From the NCBI GenBank assembly GCA_937773775.1, contig CALJVL010000005.1, positions 1-63,194 of the forward strand: a DNA stretch of 63,194 nucleotides. The letters are read 5' to 3'. The notes below the pieces were generated by a model. It made no database searches. It was given only the letters and a program-made list of their open reading frames with translations, and was not told where the DNA came from. Position numbers and translations under genes: made by a program. Each line of letters begins with the position of its first letter. The stretch's first letter is position 1. The DNA comes from an uncultured Flavobacterium sp. GTDB lineage: Bacteria > Bacteroidota > Bacteroidia > Flavobacteriales > Flavobacteriaceae. Below are positions 17,295 to 27,692 of this stretch, in pieces.

Positions 17295-20200
17295 CTATGC
17301 TATTAGTTCTTCAATTTTCTGTTCGTCTGCTAATCTTTGTAATGCTATTTTGTAATCTGTCGGCATTACTTTGACAAAATGTTTACTTTGGTTTTCCCAA
17401 TCTGCCAATATTCTTCTGGCTAATGGACTATTGGTATACATAGAATGATTTCTAACTAAACGTCTCAGTTTTACTAAATCTTCGTCTTCTAAAGTTTCCA
17501 ATTCTACCATTTCCATATTGCATAAACCATTCTCGAATTGTTTTTTCTCATCAAAAACGTAGGCAATACCGCCGCTCATTCCAGCAGCAAAATTTCTACC
17601 TGTTTTCCCAAGTACTACAACTATTCCTCCTGTCATGTATTCACATCCGTGATCTCCAATTCCTTCAACAACAGCCATAGCTCCTGAATTTCTTACTCCA
17701 AAACGCTCGCCGGCCATTCCGTTTATGTAGGCTTCTCCATTTATAGCACCATAAAGAGCTACATTTCCTATGATGATGTTTTCTTCTGGTTTGAAGGTAG
17801 CAGTAGGTGGAACTTTAATAATTAATTTTCCTCCTGAAAGTCCTTTTCCTAAATAGTCATTACAGTTTCCATGAATTTTAAATGAGAGTCCATTCGTGGC
17901 AAATGCTCCAAAACTCTGTCCTGCTGAACCCTCAAAGTCAACCAAAATAGTGTCATCAGGTAATCCTTGGGCACCATATATTTTTGAGATTTCGTTACTC
18001 AAAATGGCACCGACGGAGCGGTCCGTGTTTTTTATCTTAAAATTGATTCTTGTTTTTTCTTTTCTATATATGGAAGGAATTGCTGCCTTTATAATTTGAA
18101 AATCAAGCACGTTTTCTAGGCCGTGATCTTGGGTTGTTGTATTATGATTTGGTACTGTTTTGGCTTTTTCTGGTTTATAAAGAATAGTTGATAAATCCAA
18201 ACCACTTGCTTTATAATGTTTAATGGCCTTGTTCACATTCAGTTTTTGTGACTGTCCAACCATTTCTTTTAGTGTTCTAAACCCTAATTGCGCCATGATT
18301 TCTCTTAACTCTTCAGCAATGAAATACATGAAATTAATTATATGCTCTGGTGTCCCTTTGAAGTTTTTTCTTAATTCAGGATCTTGTGTTGCGATTCCAA
18401 CAGGACATGTGTTCAGGTGGCAAGCTCTCATCATAATACAGCCAGAAGCAACTAGTGGGGCAGTGGCAAAACCAAATTCTTCTGCTCCAAGCAAAGCAGC
18501 AATAGCGACATCACGACCTGTCTTTAATTGTCCGTCGCATTCCAAGACTACACGACTTCTTAGGTCGTTTAATATCAATGTTTGTTGCGCCTCAGCTAAA
18601 CCAAGCTCCCAGGGAATGCCGGTATGTTGTAAGGAAGTTAGTGGTGCCGCGCCTGTTCCTCCGTCAAATCCAGAAATCAAAATCACATCTGCTTTTGCTT
18701 TGGCAACACCGGCAGCAATAGTCCCAACTCCTACTTCAGCAACTAATTTTACATTTACACGCGCTTCGCGATTTGCATTTTTTAAATCAAAAATTAATTG
18801 AGATAAATCTTCAATAGAATAAATATCGTGATGTGGCGGTGGAGAAATTAGACCTACATAAGGTGTTGAGTTTCGCACTTTGGCTATCTGTGGATTTACT
18901 TTTGGACCGGGTAATTGCCCACCTTCACCAGGTTTTGCACCTTGGGCCATTTTTATTTGAATCTCTTTGGCACTAGTCAAATAGTCGATAGACACTCCGA
19001 ATCTTCCAGAAGCGACTTGTTTGATGGCACTGTTCTTAGAATCGCCATTTAAGTTCTTTATGAAGCGAGAAGGATCTTCTCCTCCTTCGCCAGAGTTACT
19101 TTTTCCTCCAATTCTGTTCATGGCAATAGCCAAATTTTCGTGCGCTTCTTTACTAATTGAGCCAAGAGACATGGCGCCAGTTTTGAATTTTTTAACGATT
19201 TCAGTCCAAGGTTCCACTTCATCAATAGAAATAGGGTCTAGGTTGTTGAACTCAAATAAGCCTCTGATTGTCATTAGGTTTTTACTCTGGTCATTGACCA
19301 TTGTGGAGTATTCCTTGTAACTCTCTGGACTGTTTAACCTAACTGCCTGTTGCAATTTTGAAATTGTAGTTGGGTTAAACATATGTTTTTCTCCTGTTCT
19401 TCTCCATCGGTATATCCCGCCAATTTCTAAAGGCAAAAGGCTTGCAATATTAGAGTTAGGAAATGCTTTTTGGTATCTTTTTTTAATCTCTTTTTCGACT
19501 TCGATTAGCCCAATACCTTCAATTCTTGAAGGAGTATATGGGAAATATTTAGCTGAAAAACTTTTGTTTAGACCTAATATTTCAAAAATCTGAGCAGCTC
19601 TGTAAGACTGTAAAGTAGAGATCCCGATTTTGTTCATGATTTTCAGAATCCCTTTTGCAATTGCTTTGTTATAGTTTGTAATCGCATAATCCGCTTTTAA
19701 GTCAGTAATAATACCTTTGTCGACTTGGTCGCGTATTATTTCGTTTACCAAATAAGGATTGATGGCGCTGGCGCCATAACCAAATAGGGAAGCAAAATGA
19801 TGCGGTTCACGTGGTTCAGCTGATTCAATAATAATTCCAAATTTTGAACGAACTTGCAACAGGTTTAAGGAATGATGAATGTAAGAACATGCCATCAGCA
19901 TAGGTATCGGAGCCATATCTGCACTGACACCTCTGTCCGAAAGGATAATAATGTTATGCCCTTCCTCGACTGCTTTGTAAGTAGCCTGAACACATTTCTC
20001 TAATGCGCGCTCTAAACCATTAGCTCCTTTCTCTATTTTATATAAAGTAGATATTGTTGCAGATTTGAAATCGGGATGGGTAATATTTTTTATTTTATCT
20101 AAATCCTCTTTTGAAATAACAGGATTCTGGATCTTAAGTTTTTTACAATGTTTTGGTTCAATATCAAAAATATTGTAATCGCCACCAATTGCTAAACTGA

Positions 20201-21809
20201 TATCTGTAATTATTTCTTCACGAATACCATCCAAGGGCGGATTAGTTACCTGAGCAAATAATTGTTTGAAATAGTTATACAAGAGTTGTGGTTGATCTGA
20301 TAGTACCGCTAATGGAGTGTCGTTACCCATTGAGCTAATTACTTCGGTTCCCTTAGAACTCATCGGGTTTATGATCGTCTTTAAATCCTCTATAGTATAT
20401 CCGAACAAACGCAACCTTGTCTCAAAATCTAAATTTTCTGTAGGCGTGTTGTTATTCGTATACGGTACCTTAGCCAGTGGTAACAGGTTCTCGTTAAGCC
20501 ATTGTCTATAAGGACGTTTGGTTACGATTGCATTTTTTATCTCGTCATCTTCGATGATGCGGCCTTCGTTCATGTCAACAAGGAACATTTTACCAGGCTC
20601 TAATCTACCATGTTGTACTACATCTTCTGGTTTGATGTCAAGAACACCAATTTCGGAAGCCATAATTACAAAACCACCCTTGGTAAGTGTATATCGAGAA
20701 GGACGTAATCCGTTTCTATCTAATAAAGCACCGATAACATCACCATCAGTAAATGGAATAGAAGCTGGCCCATCCCAGGGTTCCATGATACAAGAGTTGT
20801 ATTCGTAAAATGCTTTTTTATCATCAGACATAGTTTGGTGTTTTTCCCAAGCTTCTGGAACTACCATCATCATAGCTTCTGGTAAAGAACGACCAGTCAT
20901 CAGTAATAATTCGATAACCATATCCATTGAAGCGGAATCAGATTTTCCTTCTAATATTATTGGGAACATTTTTTTGATGTCATCACCAAAAACATCACTT
21001 TTCATCAACTCTTCACGAGCGCGCATTCGGCTTACATTACCTCGAAGTGTATTAATCTCGCCATTGTGGCACATGTAACGAAATGGTTGTGCTAATTCCC
21101 AAGAAGGAAATGTATTTGTTGAAAAACGTTGGTGTACTAGCGCCAGGCGAGTAACTAAATCGTCATCACTTAAATCTTTATAGTAACCGCTAATGTCTTC
21201 GGGCATTAGCAAACCTTTATATATAATTGTAGTAGTAGATAAACTTGAAAAATAGAACATATGACTTTCCGAAATTTTTGAATTCCGAATAGCATGTTCT
21301 GCTATTTTTCTAGCCGCAAAAAGTTTGGCATTGAATTGTTTTTCAGTTAAATCCAATCCGTTTTTACCAATAAAAATTTGTTTTACGGTAGGTTCTTTTT
21401 CGGCTGCAATTTGTCCTAGAAAAGCAACATCAACTGGTACGTCTCTCCAGCCAACAATGTTCAAATTTTGATCGCGCACTGCACTCTCAAAAGTATCCAT
21501 GCAAAATTTAACCTGGTTTTTCTTTTTTGGTAAAAAAACCATTCCCACCGCATATTGTCTTGTTTCTGGAATTTTAAAGTCACATACTTTTTTGAAAAAA
21601 TCGTGTGGGATATCAAAAAGAATTCCGGCTCCGTCTCCAGTTCTACCATCTGCACTTACCGCACCACGATGTTCTAATTTAATCAGGATATCAAGTGCTT
21701 TATGAATAATGTCATTAGACTTAATTCCGTTTAAATTACAAATAAATCCCGCACCACAATTGTCGTGTTCAAATTCGGGAGAATAAAGGCCTTGTTCTTT
21801 AACTTTCAT
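17295..21809 (-). CDS. gltB: Glutamate synthase large (alpha) subunit
   Basis: GltB combines 2-oxoglutarate with ammonia from glutamine to form two glutamates. The 1504-residue precursor has a 17-residue propeptide before the N-terminal nucleophile Cys18 (DNCGAGFICN). Next come the glutamine amidotransferase domain, a central linker domain, and the FMN/3Fe-4S synthase domain. The latter has KPGEGGQLPGPKVNP, the loop ISPPPHHDIYSIEDL and the 3Fe-4S cysteines in CIMMRACHLNTCPVG. The C-terminal right-handed beta-helix has repeated G-x-x-x motifs (GEAYINGMAGERFGVRNSGA). Size and order are canonical. It is the first gene of gltB-gltD and is divergent from sucC. Confidence 0.98.
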   Translation of the reverse strand: MKVKEQGLYSPEFEHDNCGAGFICNLNGIKSNDIIHKALDILIKLEHRGAVSADGRTGDGAGILFDIPHDFFKKVCDFKIPETRQYAVGMVFLPKKKNQVKFCMDTFESAVRDQNLNIVGWRDVPVDVAFLGQIAAEKEPTVKQIFIGKNGLDLTEKQFNAKLFAARKIAEHAIRNSKISESHMFYFSSLSTTTIIYKGLLMPEDISGYYKDLSDDDLVTRLALVHQRFSTNTFPSWELAQPFRYMCHNGEINTLRGNVSRMRAREELMKSDVFGDDIKKMFPIILEGKSDSASMDMVIELLLMTGRSLPEAMMMVVPEAWEKHQTMSDDKKAFYEYNSCIMEPWDGPASIPFTDGDVIGALLDRNGLRPSRYTLTKGGFVIMASEIGVLDIKPEDVVQHGRLEPGKMFLVDMNEGRIIEDDEIKNAIVTKRPYRQWLNENLLPLAKVPYTNNNTPTENLDFETRLRLFGYTIEDLKTIINPMSSKGTEVISSMGNDTPLAVLSDQPQLLYNYFKQLFAQVTNPPLDGIREEIITDISLAIGGDYNIFDIEPKHCKKLKIQNPVISKEDLDKIKNITHPDFKSATISTLYKIEKGANGLERALEKCVQATYKAVEEGHNIIILSDRGVSADMAPIPMLMACSYIHHSLNLLQVRSKFGIIIESAEPREPHHFASLFGYGASAINPYLVNEIIRDQVDKGIITDLKADYAITNYNKAIAKGILKIMNKIGISTLQSYRAAQIFEILGLNKSFSAKYFPYTPSRIEGIGLIEVEKEIKKRYQKAFPNSNIASLLPLEIGGIYRWRRTGEKHMFNPTTISKLQQAVRLNSPESYKEYSTMVNDQSKNLMTIRGLFEFNNLDPISIDEVEPWTEIVKKFKTGAMSLGSISKEAHENLAIAMNRIGGKSNSGEGGEDPSRFIKNLNGDSKNSAIKQVASGRFGVSIDYLTSAKEIQIKMAQGAKPGEGGQLPGPKVNPQIAKVRNSTPYVGLISPPPHHDIYSIEDLSQLIFDLKNANREARVNVKLVAEVGVGTIAAGVAKAKADVILISGFDGGTGAAPLTSLQHTGIPWELGLAEAQQTLILNDLRSRVVLECDGQLKTGRDVAIAALLGAEEFGFATAPLVASGCIMMRACHLNTCPVGIATQDPELRKNFKGTPEHIINFMYFIAEELREIMAQLGFRTLKEMVGQSQKLNVNKAIKHYKASGLDLSTILYKPEKAKTVPNHNTTTQDHGLENVLDFQIIKAAIPSIYRKEKTRINFKIKNTDRSVGAILSNEISKIYGAQGLPDDTILVDFEGSAGQSFGAFATNGLSFKIHGNCNDYLGKGLSGGKLIIKVPPTATFKPEENIIIGNVALYGAINGEAYINGMAGERFGVRNSGAMAVVEGIGDHGCEYMTGGIVVVLGKTGRNFAAGMSGGIAYVFDEKKQFENGLCNMEMVELETLEDEDLVKLRRLVRNHSMYTNSPLARRILADWENQSKHFVKVMPTDYKIALQRLADEQKIEELIA

Positions 21810-21825
21810 GCTTAATATTTTTTTA

Positions 21826-21859
21826 CAAAAATAAGCGATTCATTAAATATAATGAATCG
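21826..21859 (-). promoter_or_regulatory. gltB promoter with adjacent dyad operator candidate
   Basis: On the minus strand TATTTTTG (21826-21833) fits the -7 consensus. A perfect 9-bp inverted repeat CGATTCATT / AATGAATCG with a 6-bp spacer (21836-21859) lies directly upstream, in the -10 to -33 interval, where a regulator would compete with RNA polymerase. The regulator is not identified in the window. Confidence 0.5.
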
Positions 21860-22166
21860 GAAGGGGCAATTATAAATTATTTTTGCAGTAATGATATAAA
21901 AGCGTTGAATAAATAACAATAATAACTCTAAAGTGTAGCAGGATTGTCAATTTAATAATTAGATACGTTTCTAGATTTAAAATTTAACACGAACAAGATA
22001 GTTATACCGCTGCAAGCTTTGATTTTCAAACGATATAGTTATTTTGTCGGTTTAATTATTAGCTATTTGGAGCGGTAAACACAAGCTAACTTTACTTTTA
22101 TTTTAATCTAAATGATATATCCCTTTTTAAAAGGGGAAAAGATTTCTCTTTTTAGATGAATTTTGC
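21860..22166. other. gltB-sucC intergenic region, no gene
   Basis: No open frame of note. A plus-strand TATTTTTG (21878-21885) looks like a promoter well upstream of sucC. TACCGCT at 22005-22011 can pair with AGCGGTA at 22071-22077, enclosing a smaller hairpin. CCCTTTT / AAAAGGG at 22121-22135 forms another hairpin. A small RNA or structured leader is possible but unproven. Confidence 0.3.
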
Positions 22167-22174
22167 TATTTTTG
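22167..22174 (+). promoter_or_regulatory. sucC -7 element (TATTTTTG)
   Basis: TATTTTTG fits TAnnTTTG, 49 bp before the sucC start. Confidence 0.6.
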
Positions 22175-22223
22175 TGCCACTTATATTCTGAAATAAATTC
22201 AGAATCCAGACAAATTCTATATT

Positions 22224-23417
22224 ATGAACATACACGAATATCAAGGAAAACAGATTTTAGCTAGTTACGGAGTTCGCATTCAACGCGGAATTGTAGCTAA
22301 CAATGCAGTAGAAGCAGTTGCTGCTGCAAAACAATTAACTGCCGAAACGGGAACGAGTTGGTACGTAATTAAAGCGCAAGTTCATGCAGGTGGACGTGGA
22401 AAAGGTGGTGGAGTCAAGCTTGCCAAAAGCATTCAACAAGTAGAAGAAGTTGCAGAACAGATTATCGGAATGCAATTAGTTACTCCTCAAACTTCTGCTG
22501 AAGGAAAAAAAGTACACAAAGTTTTAGTTGCTGAAGACGTTTATTATCCTGGTGAAAGTGAAACTTCTGAGTTTTATGTATCTGTATTATTAAATAGAGC
22601 GACAGGACGCAATATGATTATGTATTCTACTGAAGGAGGAATGGATATCGAAGATGTAGCAGAAAACACACCTCATTTAATCTTTACGGAGGAAATTGAT
22701 CCTTCTGTAGGATTACAAGGTTTTCAAGCAAGAAGAATAGCCTTTAATTTAGGTCTTTCTGGAAATGCTTTCAAAGAAATGGTAAAATTTATCGATGCTT
22801 TATATAATGCATATATTGGATCTGATGCATCAATGTTTGAGATCAACCCGGTTTTAAAAACATCTGATAATAAAATTATGGCTGTAGATGCTAAAGTAAA
22901 TATCGATGATAATGCTTTATACAGACAAAAAGCATATGCTGACATGCGTGATATCCGTGAGGAGAACCCAATTGAAGTAGAAGCTAAAGAAGTTGGATTA
23001 AACTACGTTGACCTTGATGGTACTGTAGGATGCATGGTTAACGGAGCTGGATTGGCGATGGCAACTATGGATTTAATTAAGTATGCTGGTTTTGAGCCTG
23101 CAAACTTCCTTGACGTAGGTGGAACTGCTGATGCAAAACGTGTTGAAACTGCTTTCCGTATTATCTTAAAAGATCCTAACGTTAAAGCAATTTTGATTAA
23201 TATTTTTGGAGGTATTGTTCGTTGTGACCGTGTGGCACAAGGAGTAGTAGATGCATACAAAAACATGGGTGATGCTATTAAAGTACCAATCATTGTTCGT
23301 TTACAAGGTACTAATGCAGCTATTGCAAAAGAATTAATTGATAATTCAGGAATGCCAATTTTATCTGCTGTTGAATTTCAAGAAGCGGCTGATCAAGTAA
23401 AAGCGGCGCTTTCTTAG
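22224..23417 (+). CDS. sucC: Succinate-CoA ligase, ADP-forming, beta subunit
   Basis: SucC is the nucleotide- and succinate-binding subunit of succinyl-CoA synthetase in the TCA cycle. The 397-residue product begins MNIHEYQGKQILASYGV and has an ATP-grasp domain with AQVHAGGRGKGGGVKLA. It also has MFEINPVLKT with the metal-binding Glu/Asn, and the C-terminal ligase domain ILINIFGGIVRCDRVAQGVV. Length is normal. No sucD follows here; in many Flavobacteriia sucD is unlinked. The gene ends at a strong terminator. Confidence 0.97.
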   Translation: MNIHEYQGKQILASYGVRIQRGIVANNAVEAVAAAKQLTAETGTSWYVIKAQVHAGGRGKGGGVKLAKSIQQVEEVAEQIIGMQLVTPQTSAEGKKVHKVLVAEDVYYPGESETSEFYVSVLLNRATGRNMIMYSTEGGMDIEDVAENTPHLIFTEEIDPSVGLQGFQARRIAFNLGLSGNAFKEMVKFIDALYNAYIGSDASMFEINPVLKTSDNKIMAVDAKVNIDDNALYRQKAYADMRDIREENPIEVEAKEVGLNYVDLDGTVGCMVNGAGLAMATMDLIKYAGFEPANFLDVGGTADAKRVETAFRIILKDPNVKAILINIFGGIVRCDRVAQGVVDAYKNMGDAIKVPIIVRLQGTNAAIAKELIDNSGMPILSAVEFQEAADQVKAALS

Positions 23418-23440
23418 TTAGAAATAGTTATATATTAAAA

Positions 23441-23468
23441 AATCCTGTTTGCTTCAGCGAACAGGATT
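23441..23468 (+). terminator. sucC terminator
   Basis: A 12-bp stem AATCCTGTTTGC / GCGAACAGGATT with one G-T pair and a TTCA loop is followed by a T-run. Confidence 0.9.
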
Positions 23469-23507
23469 TTTTTTATTGCAATATTAAATGAAGGAAAACT
23501 ACTTTTA

Positions 23508-24165
23508 TTAACTTGCTATCTGCTGTAGTGTATCGGACTCATATGTTTTGAAGCCTTTGTCGTTTCTTTGAGCGACTTTTAAAAGTGCTTTAGCAACAGC
23601 AGTACTTTCGATAGGCTTATATTTTTTTAACTTTCCAAGAAATATAAACGAGAAAGTTTTCATAAAAAAAGCGCCTATTTTTTCGCCTAATCTAAATTCA
23701 GTTCGATTCCCTAATAGTAGGGAAGGCTGCAATACAGCAACGCTTTCGAAATCAGAATCTTTTAGGAACACTTCAGTTTCTCCTTTCGTTTTCAGGTAAA
23801 AATTTCCAGAATTAAGATCTGCTCCTAGCGACGAAACAATCAGAAATTGCTTGACTTTATTTTGAGCGGCACAAGAAGCAAACTGACTTGGGTATTCAAA
23901 ATCAACTTTTCTAAATGCTTCTTTACTTCCTGCTTTTTTTATTGTTGTTCCAATGGTACAAAAGAAATCATCTCCTGTAATAAAGTTTTTATAGGTTTCT
24001 GGTTTATCAAAATCGACAATATGTTGTGTCAACTTTGGATGCTTTATTCCAGTATCTCTTTTCACGAAAGTAATTACCTTTTCATAATCGTTACTGTCTA
24101 GTAGTAGTTCCAACAAATGGGAACCTATTAAACCTGTTACTTCCTATCATTAAAGCTGTCTTCAT
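23508..24165 (-). pseudogene. NAD(P)-binding oxidoreductase, frameshifted at the Rossmann motif
   Basis: The long open part (residues after LLELLLDSNDYEKV) matches small atypical SDR proteins (NAD(P)H-binding, YraR/HTATIP2-like), with FLIVSSLGADLNSGNFYLK and AVLQPSLLLGNR. The true start is the ATG at 24165: MKTALMIGS, then one extra base, then TGLIGSHLL in the other frame. The indel falls in the glycine-rich cofactor motif (GxTGxIG). Without the shift the protein would be about 218 residues, the family norm. It lies 7 bp downstream of the DUF1456 relic and was probably in its operon. The single change could also be a sequencing error. Confidence 0.85.
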
Positions 24166-24172
24166 ACGATAA

Positions 24173-24645
24173 CTATTTTTTAGCCTTACCGAAATTGTAT
24201 TTTACTTTTTCTACTACTTGAACTTTTGCGTTCCCTTTTGGGTATTGTTTTTTGGAAGGTTTTTTACTAGCGGAGCTCGATTTGGAAGGACTTTGATCAC
24301 CTCTTGACTTTTCTTCGTCCCTGGGTTTAGGTTTAAATTCAGGTCTTTCTTTTGCTCCTTCTTTCGCAGGAATTTGAGCTTTATGTTTTGCTAAAACATC
24401 ATTTGGGTTTTTTGGGGTTCTCTTTTGTTCCGCGCAAATGGATCACCAAAGCATTTAAAAAGGTTACGTAGAACTTGATCACCACATTCCATATAGTTTT
24501 TCATGTTTTTCGTCACGGAAAAAAGCTCCTAATTCGGACTTAGTAATTCTAAAATCCACTAATTCCAATATTTCAACTATTTGGTCATCACGCTAACATT
24601 AAAGCTACGCGCAGTTTTTTTGAAGATATCGTTATTTGTCATCAT
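24173..24645 (-). pseudogene. DUF1456 (YehS-like) gene, multiply frameshifted
   Basis: Pieces in different frames reconstruct a YehS/DUF1456 protein: MTNNDIFKK, LRVALML, RDDQIVEILELVDFRITKSE, ELGAFFRDEKHE, NYMECGDQVLRN, LVIHLRGTKENP and a basic tail ending KVKYNFGKAKK. At least four indels are needed. DUF1456 proteins have two short helical repeats and unknown function. The Lys/Ser/Pro-rich tail of about 60 residues is commonly seen in Bacteroidota members. The number of breaks points to real decay. Confidence 0.88.
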
Positions 24646-24706
24646 ATTCTAATTTTTTACAAAGGTACGTTTTTAAAGTATTTGCGCACCAATTTTGAAT
24701 TTTGAA

Positions 24707-25740
24707 TTAGCTGTGGTTGAGAACATGAATTATTTTATCTAAATCTTCTTTCCTGTGATTAGCTGTAATTACAATTCGGTTTAAATCCTTAGCTGCTGTA
24801 GGGTATTTAAAATTTGTAATTATTATTTTATGGGTAGCGAATGTAGCAGCGCTATTTGCCGCTTCAGGGTAAATAATGGGGGTAGTCCTTATTAAAAGAG
24901 AAGGCTTGTGACTCCGCTAAATGGTCTTTCAGGTATTCTAAACTATCTTTTAGTTTTTGATGTTGGCGAATATAGATTCGTTCTGCATCGGGGTATTGTT
25001 TGGGCAAAGGCAGGATTCATTCCGGCGCTTGATACAAAAACCTCGTTTTCTGTAATTTGTTTGATGAATTCAGAATCACTAGCAATAACGCCGCCAGTTA
25101 ACCCAAATGCTTTTCCTAAAGACGCCAGCATGATTTTTCTTTTGATGTTTGGATAATTAATAGAGGAATAAACACCACAGCCATTTTTTCCTAATATTCC
25201 CAAGTGAGTGTGATTCGTCAACAACTAATGTGATTTTTTTATTATTCGGAATCAACTTTAGAAAAGAAAGGTCAATCTCTTTGATTTGGAAGGAAGGGAA
25301 GGAGTCAGTCAAAATCGTAATGTTCTCTTTTAGATCATCCAAAAGTCGAGGGTTAAGTTCTGTTCCAATAAAGAAAGGGAGACTATTCGGGGGTTTTAAT
25401 CGCACTGTGTTGTATTGGGAAAATGAAAAAAGCAGGTCGGTTTGAGAGTCTAAGGTCGCCAATTACTATTTTTCCGGCCAACATTCCAGATGATACTGTG
25501 AGGCTGGCTTCTGCTTTTATAAATTTTGCCAGAAAACGTTCCCCGTTTTCGTAAGCCATCAATTTAATGTTTGCGTTTCTGGAGCTGCCATAGGAGCTTC
25601 CCCAGATTAAGATGTTTTTGACTAGAATGTTTTTAAACTCAGCATTAGCCGGTAATCCTAAGGTAAGCAGTGCCGCCAAAATATAAATAATCCTCATGAT
25701 CTATTTCGATGATTCTATCGGGAAACTTATGAACCTTCAT
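24707..25740 (-). pseudogene. AONS-like PLP enzyme gene, decayed
   Basis: Fragments in successive frames form an aminotransferase class I/II enzyme of the 8-amino-7-oxononanoate synthase type. They are [77 protein letters not shown], and the PLP-lysine region SLGKAFGLTGGVIASDSEF. The C-terminus is IVITANHRKEDLDKII. At least four frame breaks occur, near 25660, 25445, 25205 and 24950. The start ATG at 25740 overlaps the epimerase stop, so the pair was once translationally coupled. Its job was probably in a peptidoglycan- or amino-acid-linked pathway with the epimerase (inference). Confidence 0.88.
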
Positions 25741-26759
25741 TTATAGCTTGTTTAAAGTAACTCCAGGTGCCGTTCAATCCGGAATAGGATATTAATCCTT
25801 TTTTAATGGTTACTCCAGTTGCAATGTCTTCTGCTAGCAATAAAGCACCATCCATATCTACATAATCCAATTGAGGAAGCAAGTGCGCTATTGCAGATAT
25901 CCCAACTGATGATTCAGTCATACAACCGACCATTGTTTTCAGACCAAGAGCTTTTGCTTGCTGAATCATTCTGCTTCCTGGGGTCAACCCACCACATTTC
26001 ACCAGTTTGACATTGACACCATGAAAGTGATTGTGGCATTTCGCTACATCTTCTTCTATAATGCAACTTTCATCGGCGATAATAGGTAAAATGGAATATT
26101 TGTATACTTCTTTGTGGCCTTCCCAATTATCTGCTTTCATGGGCTGCTCCAAAAACTCTACTCCTAGTTTTTTTAAAGCAATAGCATTCTTAATCGTTTC
26201 TTCGACTCCCCAGCCACAATTCGCGTCAATCCTGAAAATGGCATCAGTATGTTTTCGAAGTTCCGTTACAATTTCAATATCTTCATGGGTTCCCTAATTT
26301 GATTTTGTAAATGGGCCATGGTAATTCCTTCATTTTAGAAAGCATTTTCTCTATGGAAGCGATGCCGATAGTATAATCCGTTAATGGGTTTTTATCGATA
26401 GTGTACTCCCACAATTCGAATAGCTTCTTTCCCTTTTTACGTGCATACAAATCGGTATAGGCCATATCCAAAGCGCATAATGCAAACATATCCTCTTTTA
26501 AATAAGGATGTATTTTTGCCCAGAATATTTCAGGAGTTTCATCTATAGTAGATTCGATAATGGAGCGAATTTTATTCAAATCATCGATCATCACTGGAAC
26601 GGTAGTTTTGTAATAGGGATTGGATGTCGCTTCTCCATAACCCGAAAATCCATCACTTCTTAATTCCACTATCAAAGAGGGCTGTACATCTATTGATTCC
26701 CTTGAAATGGTAAATGTATGTTTTAACTTAAGCTCGTACGCTCTTAATATCAGTTCCAT
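25727..26759 (-). pseudogene. Dipeptide (L-Ala-D/L-Glu) epimerase, single frameshift
   Basis: The N-terminal half (MELILRAYELKLKHTFTISR to YKIKLG) and the C-terminal half ([20 protein letters not shown] to AINEGS) form one enolase-superfamily dipeptide epimerase. Together they are about 343 residues, the family length. The catalytic KIKLG lysine motif, RIDANCGW metal ligand, IADES and KLVKCGG are all visible. The halves are joined by one indel near 26296: GGGAACCC would need one G fewer to read [12 protein letters not shown] single change in a G run could be a sequencing error or a young mutation. Such enzymes recycle murein peptides. Confidence 0.88.
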
Positions 26760-26828
26760 AATTGGTCGTATGTATAAAGTTAGAATTGAATATTTCTTGT
26801 TTCTTGTTGAATAAATGCAATGATTAGA

Positions 26829-27634
26829 TTAGTAGCCAAGCCATTTTACGGCATTTGAAAAACCATCCCTCCACAATTTTTCATTGTGTTGGCCATTCTT
26901 TACAATTACTTTTTTTGTTAGATTGAGGCAGCTGCATCTTTTTTGGTTCACAATTTTGTCCATTTTGTTTAGATTGGAAACCATATCTTCACTCTCATTT
27001 TCACCAGAAAGGAAATAGATTTTTGTTTTCATTTTTTTGTTTTCATTAGCCAGCTCAAATATCTTATCCGAAAACCAAAAGGATGGCGAAAATATTGCAG
27101 CCTTCCCGAATATTTCGGGATATTTAAGGATGGCATAATACGAAACCAGTCCTCCTAGAGAGCTTCCCATTATTATCGTATTTCTTGTTTTAGTTTTTGT
27201 TCTGTACGTTCTATCAATTTGTGGCTTTAAGGTTTTGACGATAAATTTAAGATAGGCATCGGCATTACTGCTACCATATTTTTCATTCGCAAAAGGAGTG
27301 AGTTCCTCCATTCGTTTTTCATTACCATGTTCGATACCTATAACTATTACTTGCGCGTTAATGCTGTCCAGTTTTTCATCAACATTCCATTCTCCCGCAT
27401 AGGAGGTATTTGTGTCAAATAGATTTTTGCGCATCATGCATGTATATTACCGAATATTTTTTATTTGAAGAGGAATAATTCTTGGGCAGATATACCCATA
27501 TTTTTTTTTGAGTCTTGTAACTGAGGTGCTTCGATTGTAAAAGTGGAAACTTGAGTTGAAGCAGTACTTAATTGAGCTCTATTTTTTCCAGTCATAAAAA
27601 AAAACAGGATGACTAGAGTAAATTGTTTAATCAT
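26829..27634 (-). pseudogene. Secreted alpha/beta-hydrolase (esterase D-like), frameshifted
   Basis: The open C-terminal part has the nucleophile elbow IIMGSSLGGLVSYYA, FSPSFWFSD and GQHNEKLWRDGF, typical of the putative-esterase (Fes/EstD) family. The start lies upstream at ATG 27634, with signal peptide MIKQFTLVILFFFMTGKNRA. Joining the parts through IWVYLPKNYSSS and YSVIYMHDAQ to NLFDTNTSYAGEW needs two indels, one in a run of nine A and one in a run of five A near 27430. Full length would be about 266 residues, normal for the family. The catalytic residues look intact, so sequencing error is a real alternative. Confidence 0.82.
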
Positions 27635-27692
27635 TATCAAGATTTAGGGTTTTCATTATAAAAATGATATTTTAGCTAAAATTAATAATTTG

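Noticed and set aside
17896..21705. Many open frames on the plus strand within gltB
   Set aside because: They are antisense shadows of a fully conserved gltB reading frame.
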